Assembly: GCA_015680685.1 (NCBI GenBank)
Contig: MNCI01029147.1
Location: 292,264-356,263 of the forward strand
Length of the DNA: 64,000 nucleotides
Source: Gnetum montanum
Lineage: Eukaryota > Streptophyta > Gnetopsida > Gnetales > Gnetaceae
Direction of reading: 5' to 3'
In this document: piece after piece, positions 34,850-46,825 of the stretch
Position numbering within the stretch: the first letter of the stretch is position 1
How the letters are laid out: the number at the start of each line of letters is the position of its first letter
Translations under genes and position numbers: made by a program
The notes under the pieces: generated by a model
Databases searched by the model: none
What the model saw: the letters and a program-made list of their open reading frames with translations, nothing else
Told to the model about the DNA's origin: nothing

Positions 34850-36340
34850 CCTTCGTCGATGATTAACTTACATAGTGTAAATCAAACTCTGCGGTTATTG
34901 CTTTCCACCAGGCTATCCTGCTACTTTCGTATAGGTTGTTGGTAATAGCCTGAAGTATATTGCTCTTGCAAATGATGTTGGTTGTACTAGGGAACAGGTA
35001 ATGCCTCCATTTTTTAGTGTAAACACTAAGGCAAGGAAATTCCTTTGTACTTCATTATATTTTGCCTTATGAGCTATTAGTGCATGGCTCAGATAATACA
35101 CCAGTGTCTCAGAACCATTGTTTTGTTTCTGATACAGCAGTGCAGCAATAGATGTGTCAGAGGTGGTGAGGTAGATGAAGAAGGGTTTGTCCCTTTGTGG
35201 TTGATGCACAGTCGAGAGGTGTGAAAGCTCCTTCTTCAAGTCATCGAAGGCTTGCTAACACTGGGTTGTCCATTCGAAGTTAACCCCATTCTTTAGAAGA
35301 TGTTGCATGGGGTGTAACGTGTCGGTCAACCTTGCTATGAACCTTCGAATGAACTGTACTCTACCCTACAAACCACGTAGCTCCTTAAGGTTTGTGGGGG
35401 GTGCCAAGTTGACAATGGCCTTGAATTTATTAGGGTCCACCCATATTCTGGCCTCTGATACTATGAAACCTAACATGCGTCCGGTTTCCACCCTGAAGAC
35501 AGACTTCTTAGGATTGAGACGTAGGTCATGCCTTTGGCAACACTTAAGGACTATTCCTAGGTCATGTGGGTGATCAGTTGCCTCCTTGAACTTGACGGCT
35601 ATATCATCCATGTAGTCATTTAACGTTCCTAGGAGGTAGTCATTGAAGATGTAGGTCATGGCTTGTTGTTAGGTCGCTCCAGTATTTCTGAGCCCGAAAG
35701 GCATCATGGTATAGTAGAAGGTACCCCATGGTGTCATGAAGGTTGTTGATAGTTGGTGCTCTAAGTTAATGCAGATTTGGTTATAACTAGAGAAACTGTC
35801 CATAAAGGATAGTAAAGCATGACCAGTCATGGTGTCGATCAGCTGATCAATGCTTGGGAGTGGGAAGTTGTCCTTGATCGTTGCCTTGTTCAAGTCTTGA
35901 AAGTCTATACTGATGTGTATTCCTATTGTTTTCTTTAAAACTACAATGATGCTGGACACCCACTCTGAGTAATCAACTGCGTGGATGAAGCCAACTTAGT
36001 ATAGCTTGGTGATTTCATCCCTCACAGTTAGTGCAATATCTAGTTTAATTTTGCGAGCCTTCTGCTTAACTGCCTTCACGCACGGGTCTAGGATAATGTT
36101 GTACTGAATCAGCCATGGATTTAGACCCAGCATGTCGTTGTACAACCATGCGAAGGCATTGATATCATCTTGCATCTAAAAGGAAGCTAAGTTTCAATGT
36201 TTTTATCTCCCCTTTAGAGGTGGTGATGGGCGTCTTGATGAGAGGGTCCTCGGTTACATCCCTGGCCTGTAAATCTATTGCTTTGACTAGATGCTCAAGC
36301 TAGTCTCAGGATGCTTCTAAGGTTTCTATGGTGCTAACTA
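34850..36340 (-). pseudogene. Element B reverse transcriptase and RNase H
   Basis: RT segments: 35959-35669 (FQDLNKATIKDNFPLPSIDQ...MTPWGTFYYTMMPFGL) and 35659-35366 with the catalytic YMDD (35603-35614). RNase H follows at 35239-34913 (KPFFIYLTTSDTSIAALLYQ). N-terminal linker sequence extends to about 36340. Stops separate the pieces. It would copy the element's RNA; neighbours are the second RNase H downstream and the antisense gene upstream. Confidence 0.85.
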
Positions 36341-37065
36341 TGGTCAACCCCTAGTCGATCATGTTGGGGTTCAACTGTCTCACGAGCTCACCCTATGGAC
36401 CTACTAGTGTTAAAGGCGTGGAGAGGTCACAATGGACTTCCATCTCTTACTCAACCGGCCAACATGAGACAAAAGCCTGATTAAGAGACGTCTATTGGTA
36501 GAGACTGCGCATATCAAAAATGTGCAAAGTAACGATGAGATACAACTTGTGAAGTGTGATGATGTACAGATTAAAGTTTGCCAGTTTAGGTCATGGCGAA
36601 CAGTCAAGGTGTGAGAGTGCAAAACTGCTAAAGATGTAAAGTTGCCAATGCAACAGTGCGAAGTTGTGAAACTGTTAATATGCAAATGCCAAGTTGCTAG
36701 TTTAGTGTCATTTCGAACTACCAGATTGTAACCTACAAATTTTTAACATGCAGAATGATGGTATGAGGAATGAGCAAAGGTAGGTATCAGAAATACAAAA
36801 CCGTTAAGACAGGACACGCGGACTGCTGACACGAAACTACTAGAAGTGGAAATACTGCCAATATGGAAGCGTGAAACTTTGGAAAGATGTGAAACTATCT
36901 ATGTAATTGTAGACTACAAATGTAACAGGTCGAGATTGCTAGTTTAGGGTCTTTCCAAACTATTAGAAATGTAACTACACTAGGATTGCTAGTTTAAGGT
37001 CTTTTTGGACCTATCGCGTTGCGGTTGCTAGGATTGCAAGTTTAAGGTCTTTTTAGACCTATCGC
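36341..37065. repeat. Spacer with hairpin units, RT side of aORF B
   Basis: Degenerate short repeats (GTGAAACTGCTA-like words) from 36580, then units with GTTTA..GGTC-N6-GACC. The clearest are 36998-37011 (GGTC TTTTTG GACC) and 37046-37059 (GGTC TTTTTA GACC), with weaker ones near 36588 and 36950. Same 4-6-4 form as elsewhere in A and B. Confidence 0.6.
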
Positions 37066-37239
37066 GAAAACAAATATATACTTTTTTGTTCTTGGGAAAG
37101 CACGCGACTGGCTCGAAGCATGTCAAGGATTTAATGCTAACAGTGCTACAATGTCATGGCGAACATGCTACGCTGTACGGCACGCTTCGCATTAATCGGA
37201 GAGGATGGGCGGCAAGTTTTCCCATTTTTCCTTCATGGC

Positions 37240-37247
37240 CATAAATA
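37240..37247 (+). promoter_or_regulatory. Candidate TATA box for aORF B
   Basis: CATAAATA lies about 150 nt before the first in-frame ATG (37398) of the antisense gene, between the hairpin array and exon 1. Position only; no further motif supports it. Confidence 0.35.
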
Positions 37248-37397
37248 GGGATTAGGCCCTAGCAATTTTTCCATTTTTATTGTAAGAACACAGAACTCAC
37301 ATCGGAGCACAAGGTGATTTCGAAGCATGACGCGATTGTGTTATCGATTAGTAAGGCGAATTTTCGCAGCGAAGAGTGTGCATATGCAATCCGGACA

Positions 37398-40300
37398 ATG
37401 GCTCCTAAGACCCATTTAGCGCTTGTGAAGGTCAATGAGGTGAAGAAGACCTTGGCGTGTGCAACACAGTTGTGTGTTGCCGTGTGGAGAAGCACGACGT
37501 TGACCCAGTAAGTTACACCTCCTTTGCCTTTTTTTTATTTTGTGTTTTTTGCTATTCTCTGCTTTTGCTCCTCGTCCTATCGACTTTGCATCTATTCTCA
37601 GCTACTTGTGTTTTCTGGTTGTTGTCCCATCATTTTGGCCCATGCATCACCGTGGTCACCGTTTTGGCCACTGCAGATGCATAAACATTGCGTTATCGTT
37701 GCATGCAAGACTGCTCAAACAACCACCATCATGGTTATCATAACCACGGGGGCTCAGGTAGTTTAAGTTGCCTAACTTTTAAAATGGTGTAATGTAGAAC
37801 ACTTAAAAGGTCTCGGCCGTGTGACACTTGTTTTTCTAGGGCATGTCGTTAATTGTCTATTGCTACACTAGGCTACTTGCATGTTCTTGCTACGCTAGGT
37901 CTTCACACCCTTGCTACGCTATGCACAGGAAAAGGGTTATGCTACGCTACTACTATATTACATGTGTATTGCTTTAGGATATGATGCCAACATTTGCTGA
38001 TTATGTTATGCAGGGCAGAGTTGAAAACTAGGCTGATTGTTTTGGAGGTTAGAGGGGTCCTGTGTCATGTGGGCAGGCCTATGGCTGCTATTCCTCCTCC
38101 CCATGTGCGTATGGGGGACCAAGGGATCTAGTTTAGGCCCGAGGCATAGGACTTTTTGCAATTTCTTCTCGACCACTTCAATGTGACCGTTTGATCCTCC
38201 CTGGAGTACGAGGAGGCATCCATCGTCATAGAAACCATTTTGCTCGAGGCAAGCTAGGGCAAGTCAGGGCATTTTTAGGTCTCTGACCGATGGGGTACTC
38301 ACGAGCAAGCGGGGAGAAGGATCCACCCAGCATCCAACAAGGTTAAGGAGCCTGGCCTGGATCTGGGAGATGGTCGAGTATGACTGCTACCACTGCTTCA
38401 ACACATTTTTCCTTACATGTTTCATGACGACGTGCTTCCAGAACCCTCAAGGAATCATCTATGTTGCTGGTGGGTGGGTTTTGCAACTTTTTTCTGCTAT
38501 GTTTGTGCTACTTTGACCAAGGTGACCTAATGCTAATATTATGGGTTTGCTACTAGGTTCTTCCTCGATGAGGTAAGCGTTAATGACCTACCGAACCAAC
38601 TGGCCACGATACAGCTAGCTCTACAGGAGTTCTCTTCTACCCAAAACCTGCATGTGGGTGTGATTTGTCAATGTGGGGGTGAGTACCACACTTACTTAGC
38701 CAAATACTCTCCCCTTTATGAGTAGTGTAGGAGGTAGGGCTAGTTGGACAGGAAGTGGATGAAACCCTTCAAACCGATCATAGTTGAAGAATTTCTGGTT
38801 GAACTCCCACAATTCCCACTACTGTATCAACCTAGTAGGTCAAGCGGTAGTTGCTACATGTTTAAATGCCTTTGCAAATTTTTAATTTCTTGCATCTTTG
38901 TGCTAAATGTTTTGTGAACTTGTAGCAGGGGCAAAGAAGCCCAAGGAGGTGATGGCAGTAGCCGCCAAGGCTCAAGGAGCAAACGTCTACTTCAAGTATG
39001 GAGAATTAGCGGGAGCTAGTGCTGGCTAAACACTGGGGCTTTGAATGCCCTCCTCCGAAACATCGAGAGGGCAGGCCTTATGGATCTATTCCTGGCCCCG
39101 AATCTAAATGTTCCCGCGGCTGAGATGCTCACCTTGATCGGATCCTTTTCTGACAAGGTGGACCATTTTTGCCTGAGCGTGCATGGTGTGCGAGTGGTCA
39201 TTGACATCAATGACCAGCTGTTTATGGATATTTTCAGTGTCCCTACCGAAGGCATTGAGGTGGGGTCAAAATCCAAGATGGAGTTGACCCTTGAGAAGAA
39301 GGACCTCGAAGAGTGGCTAGGGCTCACCAAGGAGCATAAGGGTCTCCCCATAGAGAAGCTCAAGGAAGGACCCATCAAGGAGCTCTATCCTATTTTTCAT
39401 GCTCATGTGTTCCCCTAGATGCTTACCCAAGGGAAGGTCCTGGGGCTTGAGCAAGCCTGGATCATGTGCAAGGTCATGGAGGAGGGGACTCGCTACAACT
39501 GGGCCGAGTCCCTGTGCAAAGGCTTGCGGACTACGATCTTGGGACACCGTGAGAAGATGGAGGCTCAATCCAACATTCACTATGCCTTTTATATAGGCTG
39601 CCTCAAGTGTTTTGCAGAGTTCCTGGTGGTTCAGGAGAGAGGAAACTAAGTTTTGCGAAATCGTGACTAGATTTCTAGACCTTGGATTTGCTAGGTCCTC
39701 CAGACCATCCAAGCCCAGGATCCCCCAGAAGTAGTTGGGGAGTCATTTTCCATAATGACTAAGGATTGGGTGGCCCTCAATGTTCGTGGCTAGGATAGCA
39801 TAGGAGAGATGCCCCCCATTGTGGATGGTAGCATGTCACGGGGTGAGCATTTTATAGCTGAAACAATTGCCAGCACGTTGCAGAGGAAGAGGCCTTCCCC
39901 AGCCTTGCGCATGGAAGAGGAGGAAGGGCGAAGACTACGATTCAAACTATAGAGGACGTGACCTCCTGTTGGTAAGTGCTTTTTATTCAGTGCTTACTTT
40001 GTTGTGGTCTGCTATACCATGCTACGCTAGATGGGGTAGCGTAGCATAGCATCTATTTTAGGCTACTTGCTTTGAACTAATGCTAACATGTCTAACTATC
40101 AGAAGAGAGAGAAGAAGAAGAAGTAAGTGACGAGGAGGTGTTGGTCCCTAAGACGGGGGTGGCAAATAAAGGCGTAAAGGCCTCAGTTTTGGCAAGAGGG
40201 GCTCTGGTAGTGACGAATAAGGACATAGATGCCCCAGTTTTGACTAGAGGGGCTCTAGTCACGAAGAGGGGAGCTCCTGCAGCTAAGGCAGGGGCTCTAG

Positions 40301-41829
40301 TCATTAGGGATAATCCTCCCATTGAGGAGGCCCCCTTGAATAAACAAGACGCTGGTCTCCTCAAGGGAAAAGTACCAGTGCATGAAGAGGAGGTCCATAT
40401 GGACTTGGGAGGAACTTTCGGCTAGGCCTCTGCCATCGTTTTGCATCAACCGGAAGAAAGACCACCGTTGAACATTGGTGAGTTTGGCAATATGGCTGCT
40501 TTGTCATAGTTCACTTTGGTCATTGCTAATGTGTTTGGTTATGTGACAGATGCTACTACTGGTGCTGTAGAACCCACTCCAGTTCATATTGAGCCTTAGT
40601 CTAAATTCCCTGACAAATTCATGTTTATGCAGGGGGTTGTTGATGACATGATCAAGTGCCTTTAGCAGGTGGACCCTGAAGTGGGTAAGTAGTGGTGCTA
40701 TCTTCTTTCACGGTGCTATGCTAAAGTTTCTTGTGTTTTCTACTTGTGCTACGCTAATGCAATCAGTGTGTTTTTCATGCCATGACAGCTTCTCGACTCA
40801 AGTGGGACCCAACATGACCTTTGAAGGTTGGTGTCGTGTCCTCAATCCCGTCAGAAACAACTAAGGTATCTCGTCATGCGTACGATGAGGCCTGCAGATG
40901 CACTTTGCTCTCAGCATGCTCCCTGTGGGAGTGCTGGTGTACTAACGAAGAGTTATGGAAATGGACCCAAAGGGAAGAGTAGGAGGAGGCTAACCTGAGG
41001 TTCGAGGTAGTGGATCTCAGGTTGAGAAACAAGTTCCTCATAGCCCAGGCAACCAACAATGAGGACTGGCGCACAGCCATGGTGGATCATGCCAGGTTTT
41101 GGACGCTTACATGTCAAAATGTCAAGAATACCTATGAGGTGATAGAGTAATGCATGCAAATGGACCTACTAGACCAGAAGTGTCAAGATCTGAAAGACCT
41201 TACTAAGATTTTTGAGTGGGGGTAGACCCAAAGAAACCACAAGTATATGTATAAACAAGAGAGTGTCACCCATCGCAAGTTATATGAGGAGGTCGTTGTG
41301 GAGGCATTTACGTACAAAGCGTTTCGTAAATGTTATTGACACTTATGAGGCTTACAGCAGGTTTAAGGAACAAGTCAAGGTGACTTAGGTTCCTAACCCA
41401 AAGATGACCCTTCCCACAGGAGAGGCGGTGGCTGTCTCCTATGCTCCGGGGCTACCGAGGTGGACACCCGCCGAAAGAGCAAGAGCTGCTGTAGAAGACC
41501 CTATACTAGATAGGAACTGTTGGATGGATATCATAGCAAAGGAGGTCTGGCATCGCCTTGGACTTGGCTTAAACCAAATACCCTTCGAGACAGACGTGGG
41601 ACCTATTCAGGTTAGTCATGTTTTACTATGTTAAAGTTCACATTTGATTGTACTTTGCATTTTTTGCCCTAACTAACCACTTCACCCCCATGATGTAGGC
41701 CCCAAGTGATGGCACAACACTCATAGGGGGAGGTAATGAAGAGCTAGCTGAGGGCAACTAGGAAGAAGGTAATGCACAAGGCAACAATGCAAGAGCAGAT
41801 GGTGAAAGGGAGGCAAATAGAGGCAACCC
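37398..41829 (+). pseudogene. aORF B: nine-exon accessory gene antisense to gag-pol
   Basis: Exons proposed from GT-AG sites: 37398-37507, 37677-37757, 38014-38469, 38557-~38833, 38929-39971, 40103-40477, 40550-40684, 40789-41610 and 41699-41829. The last seven match aORF A in order; lengths are 456/453, ~277/278, 1043/1039 and 135/137 for four of them. The long exon (39041-39650) encodes a transposon-type accessory domain (VHGVRVVIDINDQLFMDIFS, then an EQAWIMCKVMEEGTRYNWAE region). Exon 8 has charged, helical sequence with AQATNNEDWRTAMVDHARFW. In-frame stops (for example after HVFP at 39416) show decay. It lies opposite Gag-Pol between RT and PR, and hairpin arrays flank it. Function unknown; intron retention argues it arose from, or is expressed as, its own spliced transcript. 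Confidence 0.75.
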
Positions 41830-41949
41830 ATGACCACATGGGATTTTTTTAAAAAAAATTTGAAGTTTTGAAAGATTTTGAACTTTTTTGCACAAACTTT
41901 GCAAGCATTTTTGAGCAAACTTATGTATTGCATACATGTGTTTTCGTGT

Positions 41950-42300
41950 AGAATGTTCATGCTTTCATGTGCTAGTTTTAAGCCATTTCAGGCCATTTCA
42001 TAATATGCCATAGGAATGATGCATCGACAACTTGGACAAACAGCTAATCAACAACTTGTGCTAGTTTTAGGCCATCTCGAGCCATAGCATAACATTGCTA
42101 GTTTTAGGCCATTTTGGGCCATAGTGTATCGCTATTTTTAGGCCATTTCGTATCGCTAATTTTAGGCCATTTCGGGCCATATTGTATTGCTAGTTTTAGG
42201 CCATTTTGGGCCATATCATATCGCTAGTTTTAGGCCATTTCAGGCCATATCGTATCGTTAGTTTTAGGCCATTTCAAGCAATATCACTAAGGCATATGAA
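41950..42300. repeat. Hairpin minisatellite, PR side of aORF B
   Basis: About eight units of roughly 34 bp, GCTAGTTTTAGGCC-N6-GGCCAT, between 41970 and 42290. Each has GGCC-N6-GGCC (or AGCC variants) capable of a 4-bp stem. The equivalent in element A is 15146-15263 plus 22828-22860. Confidence 0.8.
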
Positions 42301-42329
42301 CAGTGTGTGGGCAAGAAGAAATGGGATTG

Positions 42330-42990
42330 CTATGCTAGGTGAAGATGCTTCTTGACCCGACATGGGTTGAGTGGGATGTAAGGCTGAGACGTTCTGCCAG
42401 GGCCTTCGCCCACGTGATTGCCTCCTACTTGGAAGGGAAACTTAATCCATGCATTTTTGCTTAGGGGATCAACTTGCTGGGCTGACCCCTCTATCGAGTA
42501 GTTAGTGTAGGTTGCAACAGGCATTCCATTCTCAGAAGTTATGACTTCTGAGCCTTCTTCCATGTCTATGTTGTGGATTGCTTATGTTGCTACTTCATCA
42601 CCATGTATCACCACTTCTCTGCCTGCATAAGGCAGGTGGATATCTTGATGTATGGACAAGGAAAAAGCCCTAAGTTGTGCTAACCATGATCTTCCCAAGA
42701 TCAGGTTAAACCCGGGCATTTCCTCGACCATGATGAACGTTGCGTCTGTGGGGAACTGGTCCCCTACTATGAAGTTTATGTGAACTGTGCCTTTCACTAC
42801 AACCCGTGCCCCATTGAATGACCTTAGGCATGCCATCGTTGTGGGTTTGATCTGGTCTACCAAGCACAGCTTGCTACAATGGGGAAGGGGATGACATTCG
42901 TGGCGGCCCTGTCATCAATGTGTATCCTTCGGATCTGGTATTGATCGACCCAAATTGTGATGAACAGGGACGATGTAGTCACCTGACCCT
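42330..42990 (-). pseudogene. Element B aspartic protease and G-patch-like tail
   Basis: The minus strand carries a protease active-site-like IDDRAATNVIPF, with the canonical D-S/T-G altered. A distal flap/GRSWLAQLRAF motif lies in 42863-42582. At 42563-42330 a Gly-rich VGEGPGRTSQPYIPL resembles the G-patch that follows the protease in Ogre/Tat elements. It would mature the polyprotein. Frame changes are present. Confidence 0.7.
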
Positions 42991-45900
42991 CTTAGGGTCT
43001 TCCCTAATGGTGTCTTCATGAAAGGTTAGTTGAGGTTGTTTTGACCCTACAGGTGCAAAGAGAAGCATGACCAAATAGATCACTTCCTCCTTTGCTGGCA
43101 TGTCTTTGTTGACCAGAATCACTATCAACATGTGGATCAAAGCTTTGCGGTGTGGAGTAGATGTCATGATCAAGTCATACAAGCTTAGGGTAGTGTTTTT
43201 TTGTTTCAGAACTTGTTTGACCTGTGTGAGGGCATCTAAGAGGTCTTTGGCACCCCTGGTTTGTTGAAGCTTTCCTCCTCTTCTATCCATCCTAAAAGAC
43301 GAATTTCTCAAGGAGAGGCAGTATCAGATCTAGGCTCAAATTCTGGTTGGCAGAGAGATGCAAACTGTGTGATCGTGTTAACCTTTATCTTTGTCATAAA
43401 TGTAGAAAGCAAGGAGGTAGGCTTGGGAGTACCTGGGGTGGTACCTCCCTTAGACGCCTTACTTGTGAAGTGGACTTCTCACCTTGCAGTGCAAGAAGGT
43501 TGCTCGGCTGCTTTGCGCGAGACAGGAACCGTCAAGGGCATCAACCCCCTAATGATGAAAGGAGCTAGAGGTGTTAGGAGGCAAGGTTGCATGGCTCTTC
43601 TGACAGATGGTGAAAAAATGGATGCTTGTGAAGGGACACTTAGGACGAAAGGCTGTTGCGAGCTTTGGTTAACTGTTCATGGTACTAGTGCACTATGCTA
43701 AGGCACACAGATCATGAATGGCTGCTGGAGTGGCCTAGGATCATTGTTGATTCTGATGGCATTGATTACGTAATCGGCATTACTAGCGTTGAGGGGGATT
43801 GTGTAGACATACATAGATTGGTTTTTGGGGCAAACTGGGTTGCTTTCGTTTAGCACTAGCTTCCCTTGGTCAATTAATCTCTGGATGTCATCCTGCAACA
43901 CCAGGCAGTAATCCGTGTTATGGCCACACTACTGGTGGTAATCATAAAACCTGTCTAGCCTGAAACCCCTAGGAATTGGAGGCTCATTAGGTAAGGCCAA
44001 AGAGGGGCTCCTAAGGAGCTCATAATAGTGTTGATGTTTCGAGATTGCTTCCTCCGACATATTTTTGTGTCAGATGTATCCCACTGCCAGCAGTTGCTTC
44101 AGAAGCTTCGAACGCTTAAGAGGTAGTGGGGTGTATTTTGAGGGGTCTTTGTGCTCAAAGTTAGGCTTAGGTTGTGCAGATGTCTCAAATGTGAGTGCAG
44201 CAGGTTGCAGCACGTTGCTTTGTTTGGGCGCAAGGTTAGCCGTAGGCATGGCCAATTTCTTGTTATTCTTGCTATTATTGTTAGGTTTGGGTTTGGCCTC
44301 AACTGTCACAGTAGCCATTGTGGTTGTTGGGGCTTTACCCTTTTCCTTCTTTGCAAAGGTGTTCTTGTAAGCGATGTAGGCCGGATCTTTGCTTGCCTCG
44401 GTCGCATCTTGTATGCTCTTAGTCTGGGCGAAAGCCTGACTAAGAGAGCGAGGAGCAAGGTAGTATAGTTTGGATTTGATGAAGTTGTTCACTGAACCCT
44501 TGAAGACGCCCAACAAGTGGGACTCTACGATGGGCTCGTCGATCTTGTTAAGGGTCGTGCTCCAACACTGGATGAACTTTTGGACTAGCTCTAAGGAATC
44601 TAACTTCACACTCATCAATTGATCTAGCGTGGTTTCTGGCTTCAAGTTGTACTTGAAGCGCATCACGAATTGGGTTAACAACTCTTCCAAGGTTGAAATG
44701 GATGAGTGTGGCAATGCATGGTACCAATCCAAGGCTTTCCCAGCTAGGGACATGGCAAAGATGCAAACGATAGTATGCGGCCATTGCTGCAGTAGCAGAG
44801 ACTTAGACTTGAAGGTGACAAGATGTGCGTTGGGATCCCCCTCCCCATCATACTTCGTGAAATGCGAGAGAGACATCCCTAGAGGTAATGTCAGAGCAGG
44901 GATTGCAGGACTGATAGGGTCATCCTCGTAAAAGTCCATGACTTGTACCATCTCAGACCCAGCAGCCTTGAGGCATTTTATTTCCTTAGTGAGGGTCTAG
45001 ATCAGCTGAAATGCTTGGTCCAAATTGGGTGACTTTGTAGATGGTTGGGGCACTACGGAGGCTATGCCCGCATGTGGTATGGCAGGGGTGACTGTGTGAC
45101 GCATTGGCAGTACCATTGTGACGATCCCTGCTAACAGTGTCACTTGTGTCGTCCACCACCTGGCAAGCGGTGTTGTCAAGGTGGAAATGGTGGGTTGGAC
45201 TACCGAATAAACTTCTTGTGTCACTAGCAACGTAGACCATAACCTCGGGTTAGGTTGTGTCGACTACAAGGCTTGGTGTATCTGAGAGCACACGTAGTGA
45301 GACATCTATGACTATTGCGAAGTAGGTAAAGAAGCGAATGGGGCCCACCATGTGGACAAGCCAAGGCTCGCCACATTGGGTGGAACAGACGTGAATGTAG
45401 GAATAGAGGCAGAAGTCGCGTATGTTTGTGAAGGCAGTATAGCATGCACATGCAGCAGGGTAGCCATGGTTGGTGTGTTACGTGCTACAGGAATAGACTG
45501 TTGGACAGCCTACAAAGGGATAGTAGTTATGAATGGAACAGGAGAAATAGGTGAAAGAGGATGTTGGAACGCCGTAGGATTAGCATGGCTACCCATAGTG
45601 GCTATAGTTGCAGGTTGCAGAAGTGTAGGCATAATTACAAAGGGAGCGGTAACAAACGATGGCTTAGCCTAGAAGGACTAGGTAGGAGGGACAGGAGTAG
45701 AGTTGGCTAGACCTTTCTCATCTGATTAGGAATCGAGTTCCTCCTGTTCGTCTTGGAAAGTGTCATCTTCGTTGGACGTTGTGTCCTGTTTCTCCCTAAG
45801 CCTAGCCAACTGGATTAGTTGGTCCAGAAGCCTTTGATATACTTGTGTTAAAGGTAAAGAAATACCAGGAGTAGGTACAAATTCCTTCCCGTTGCAATAA

Positions 45901-46164
45901 GCGAACTCGAAGCTACGTTTTTCCTCGAGTTCATGTACATCCAAGGGCAGATTGGCCTGCACCTTTGCATAGAGAAAACTATAATGCTCATGTTGTTGGG
46001 CCAATCTCTTAGGTCATTGATTTTGGATTTTGAAAGATCGATGTGTTTCCAGCATTAGGTTCAGCGGTTTTTCAGCACTAGTAGTGCCTTGAACCACGAT
46101 GGGAACTTCAACGTTGAAGGGAACCTCTACATTGAAGGCATTGGCAGCGGTAGTTGAAAAAGCC
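42991..46164 (-). pseudogene. Element B Gag
   Basis: Probable start at the ATG at 46164, about 660 nt from the 5' LTR. Segments: N-terminal 46164-45726 with an acidic stretch, a long Pro/Thr-rich region to about 45000, and a 293-residue capsid stretch at 44951-44070 (FTKYDGEGDPNAHLVTFKS, LAGKALDWYHALPHSSISTL). Then comes a Tat-type knuckle (FYDYHQQCGHNTDYC followed by LQDDIQRLIDQGKL, about 43951-43860), and a linker at 43311-42979. The knuckle has His replacing the first Cys, as in related elements. Stops interrupt the N-terminal third. The overlapping plus-strand open frame 43261-43701 is a shadow. Confidence 0.8.
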
Positions 46165-46825
46165 ATTGCAAACTGAGTAGTTTTGTACAAGAGCGTAAAA
46201 AATGCAAAAAGAACAAAAATACTACAAGGTAACAAAAAGAAGGCTTTATGTCTTACTAGATTCTTGAGGAACCATCGAGGCAACCGATCTATACCACACA
46301 AAGCGTAAACAACCGCAAGAGGGTGTCACGTTTACGCTAATGCGCGATGAGGTATAGAGCATGTGCAAGACTATCGTAAGATAGGTTTAGCTAACTAGCA
46401 AAGGCTTTGGGTCTTGCAGGGTCCTCGAGGAACCGTTGAAATGACTAATCTGTACCACACATGATGGGGTACAGAACGCATGCAAGACCGTGAGACGGGC
46501 AAGTTAACTAGTGAACAAAAAGGCTTTATGTCTCACAGGGCTCCGGAGGAACCGTCGAGGTGACTGACCTGTACCACACATAATGGCGTATAGAATGCAT
46601 GCGAGACTACCATAAAATAGGCTAGTTAATTGGAAATCGGAGGCCTTGTATTCTGTGGGGCTCCCAAGGAACCATCGAAGCAACTGATCTACACCGCGCA
46701 AAGCACAAACAACTGCGGAAGGGTGTCATGTTTACGCTTATGCATATCAGGGTGCACAAAACTCATAGAACTACTATGACACATGGAAAAGGCACCAAAA
46801 TGCCATCCTTCTAGTGCCAGAAAAT
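46165..46825 (-). repeat. Element B leader with four tandem units and primer-site region
   Basis: Units start near 46231, 46405, 46522 and 46642 (GGCTTTATGTCT...GAGGAACCRTCGAGG...CTGTACCACAC). Two units are longer because they hold an extra segment with GTAAAC..GTTTAC inverted arms (near 46305-46337 and 46705-46737). Beside the 5' LTR the minus strand reads TTCTGGCACTAGAAGGATGG, the candidate primer site; its tRNA is not identified. Confidence 0.65.

Noticed and set aside
37457-37766. Hydrophobic open frames resembling a small membrane protein
   Set aside because: They fall across a clear intron of aORF B (GTAAGT at 37508, CTGCAG before 37677) and reflect its T-rich sequence.
41950-42300. 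Regularly spaced short repeats that could suggest a CRISPR array
   Set aside because: Spacers are not unique, units vary, no cas genes exist and the whole context is plant retrotransposon.
43261-43701. 146-codon plus-strand open frame
   Set aside because: It is antisense to Gag of element B, has no recognisable domain and no counterpart in element A.
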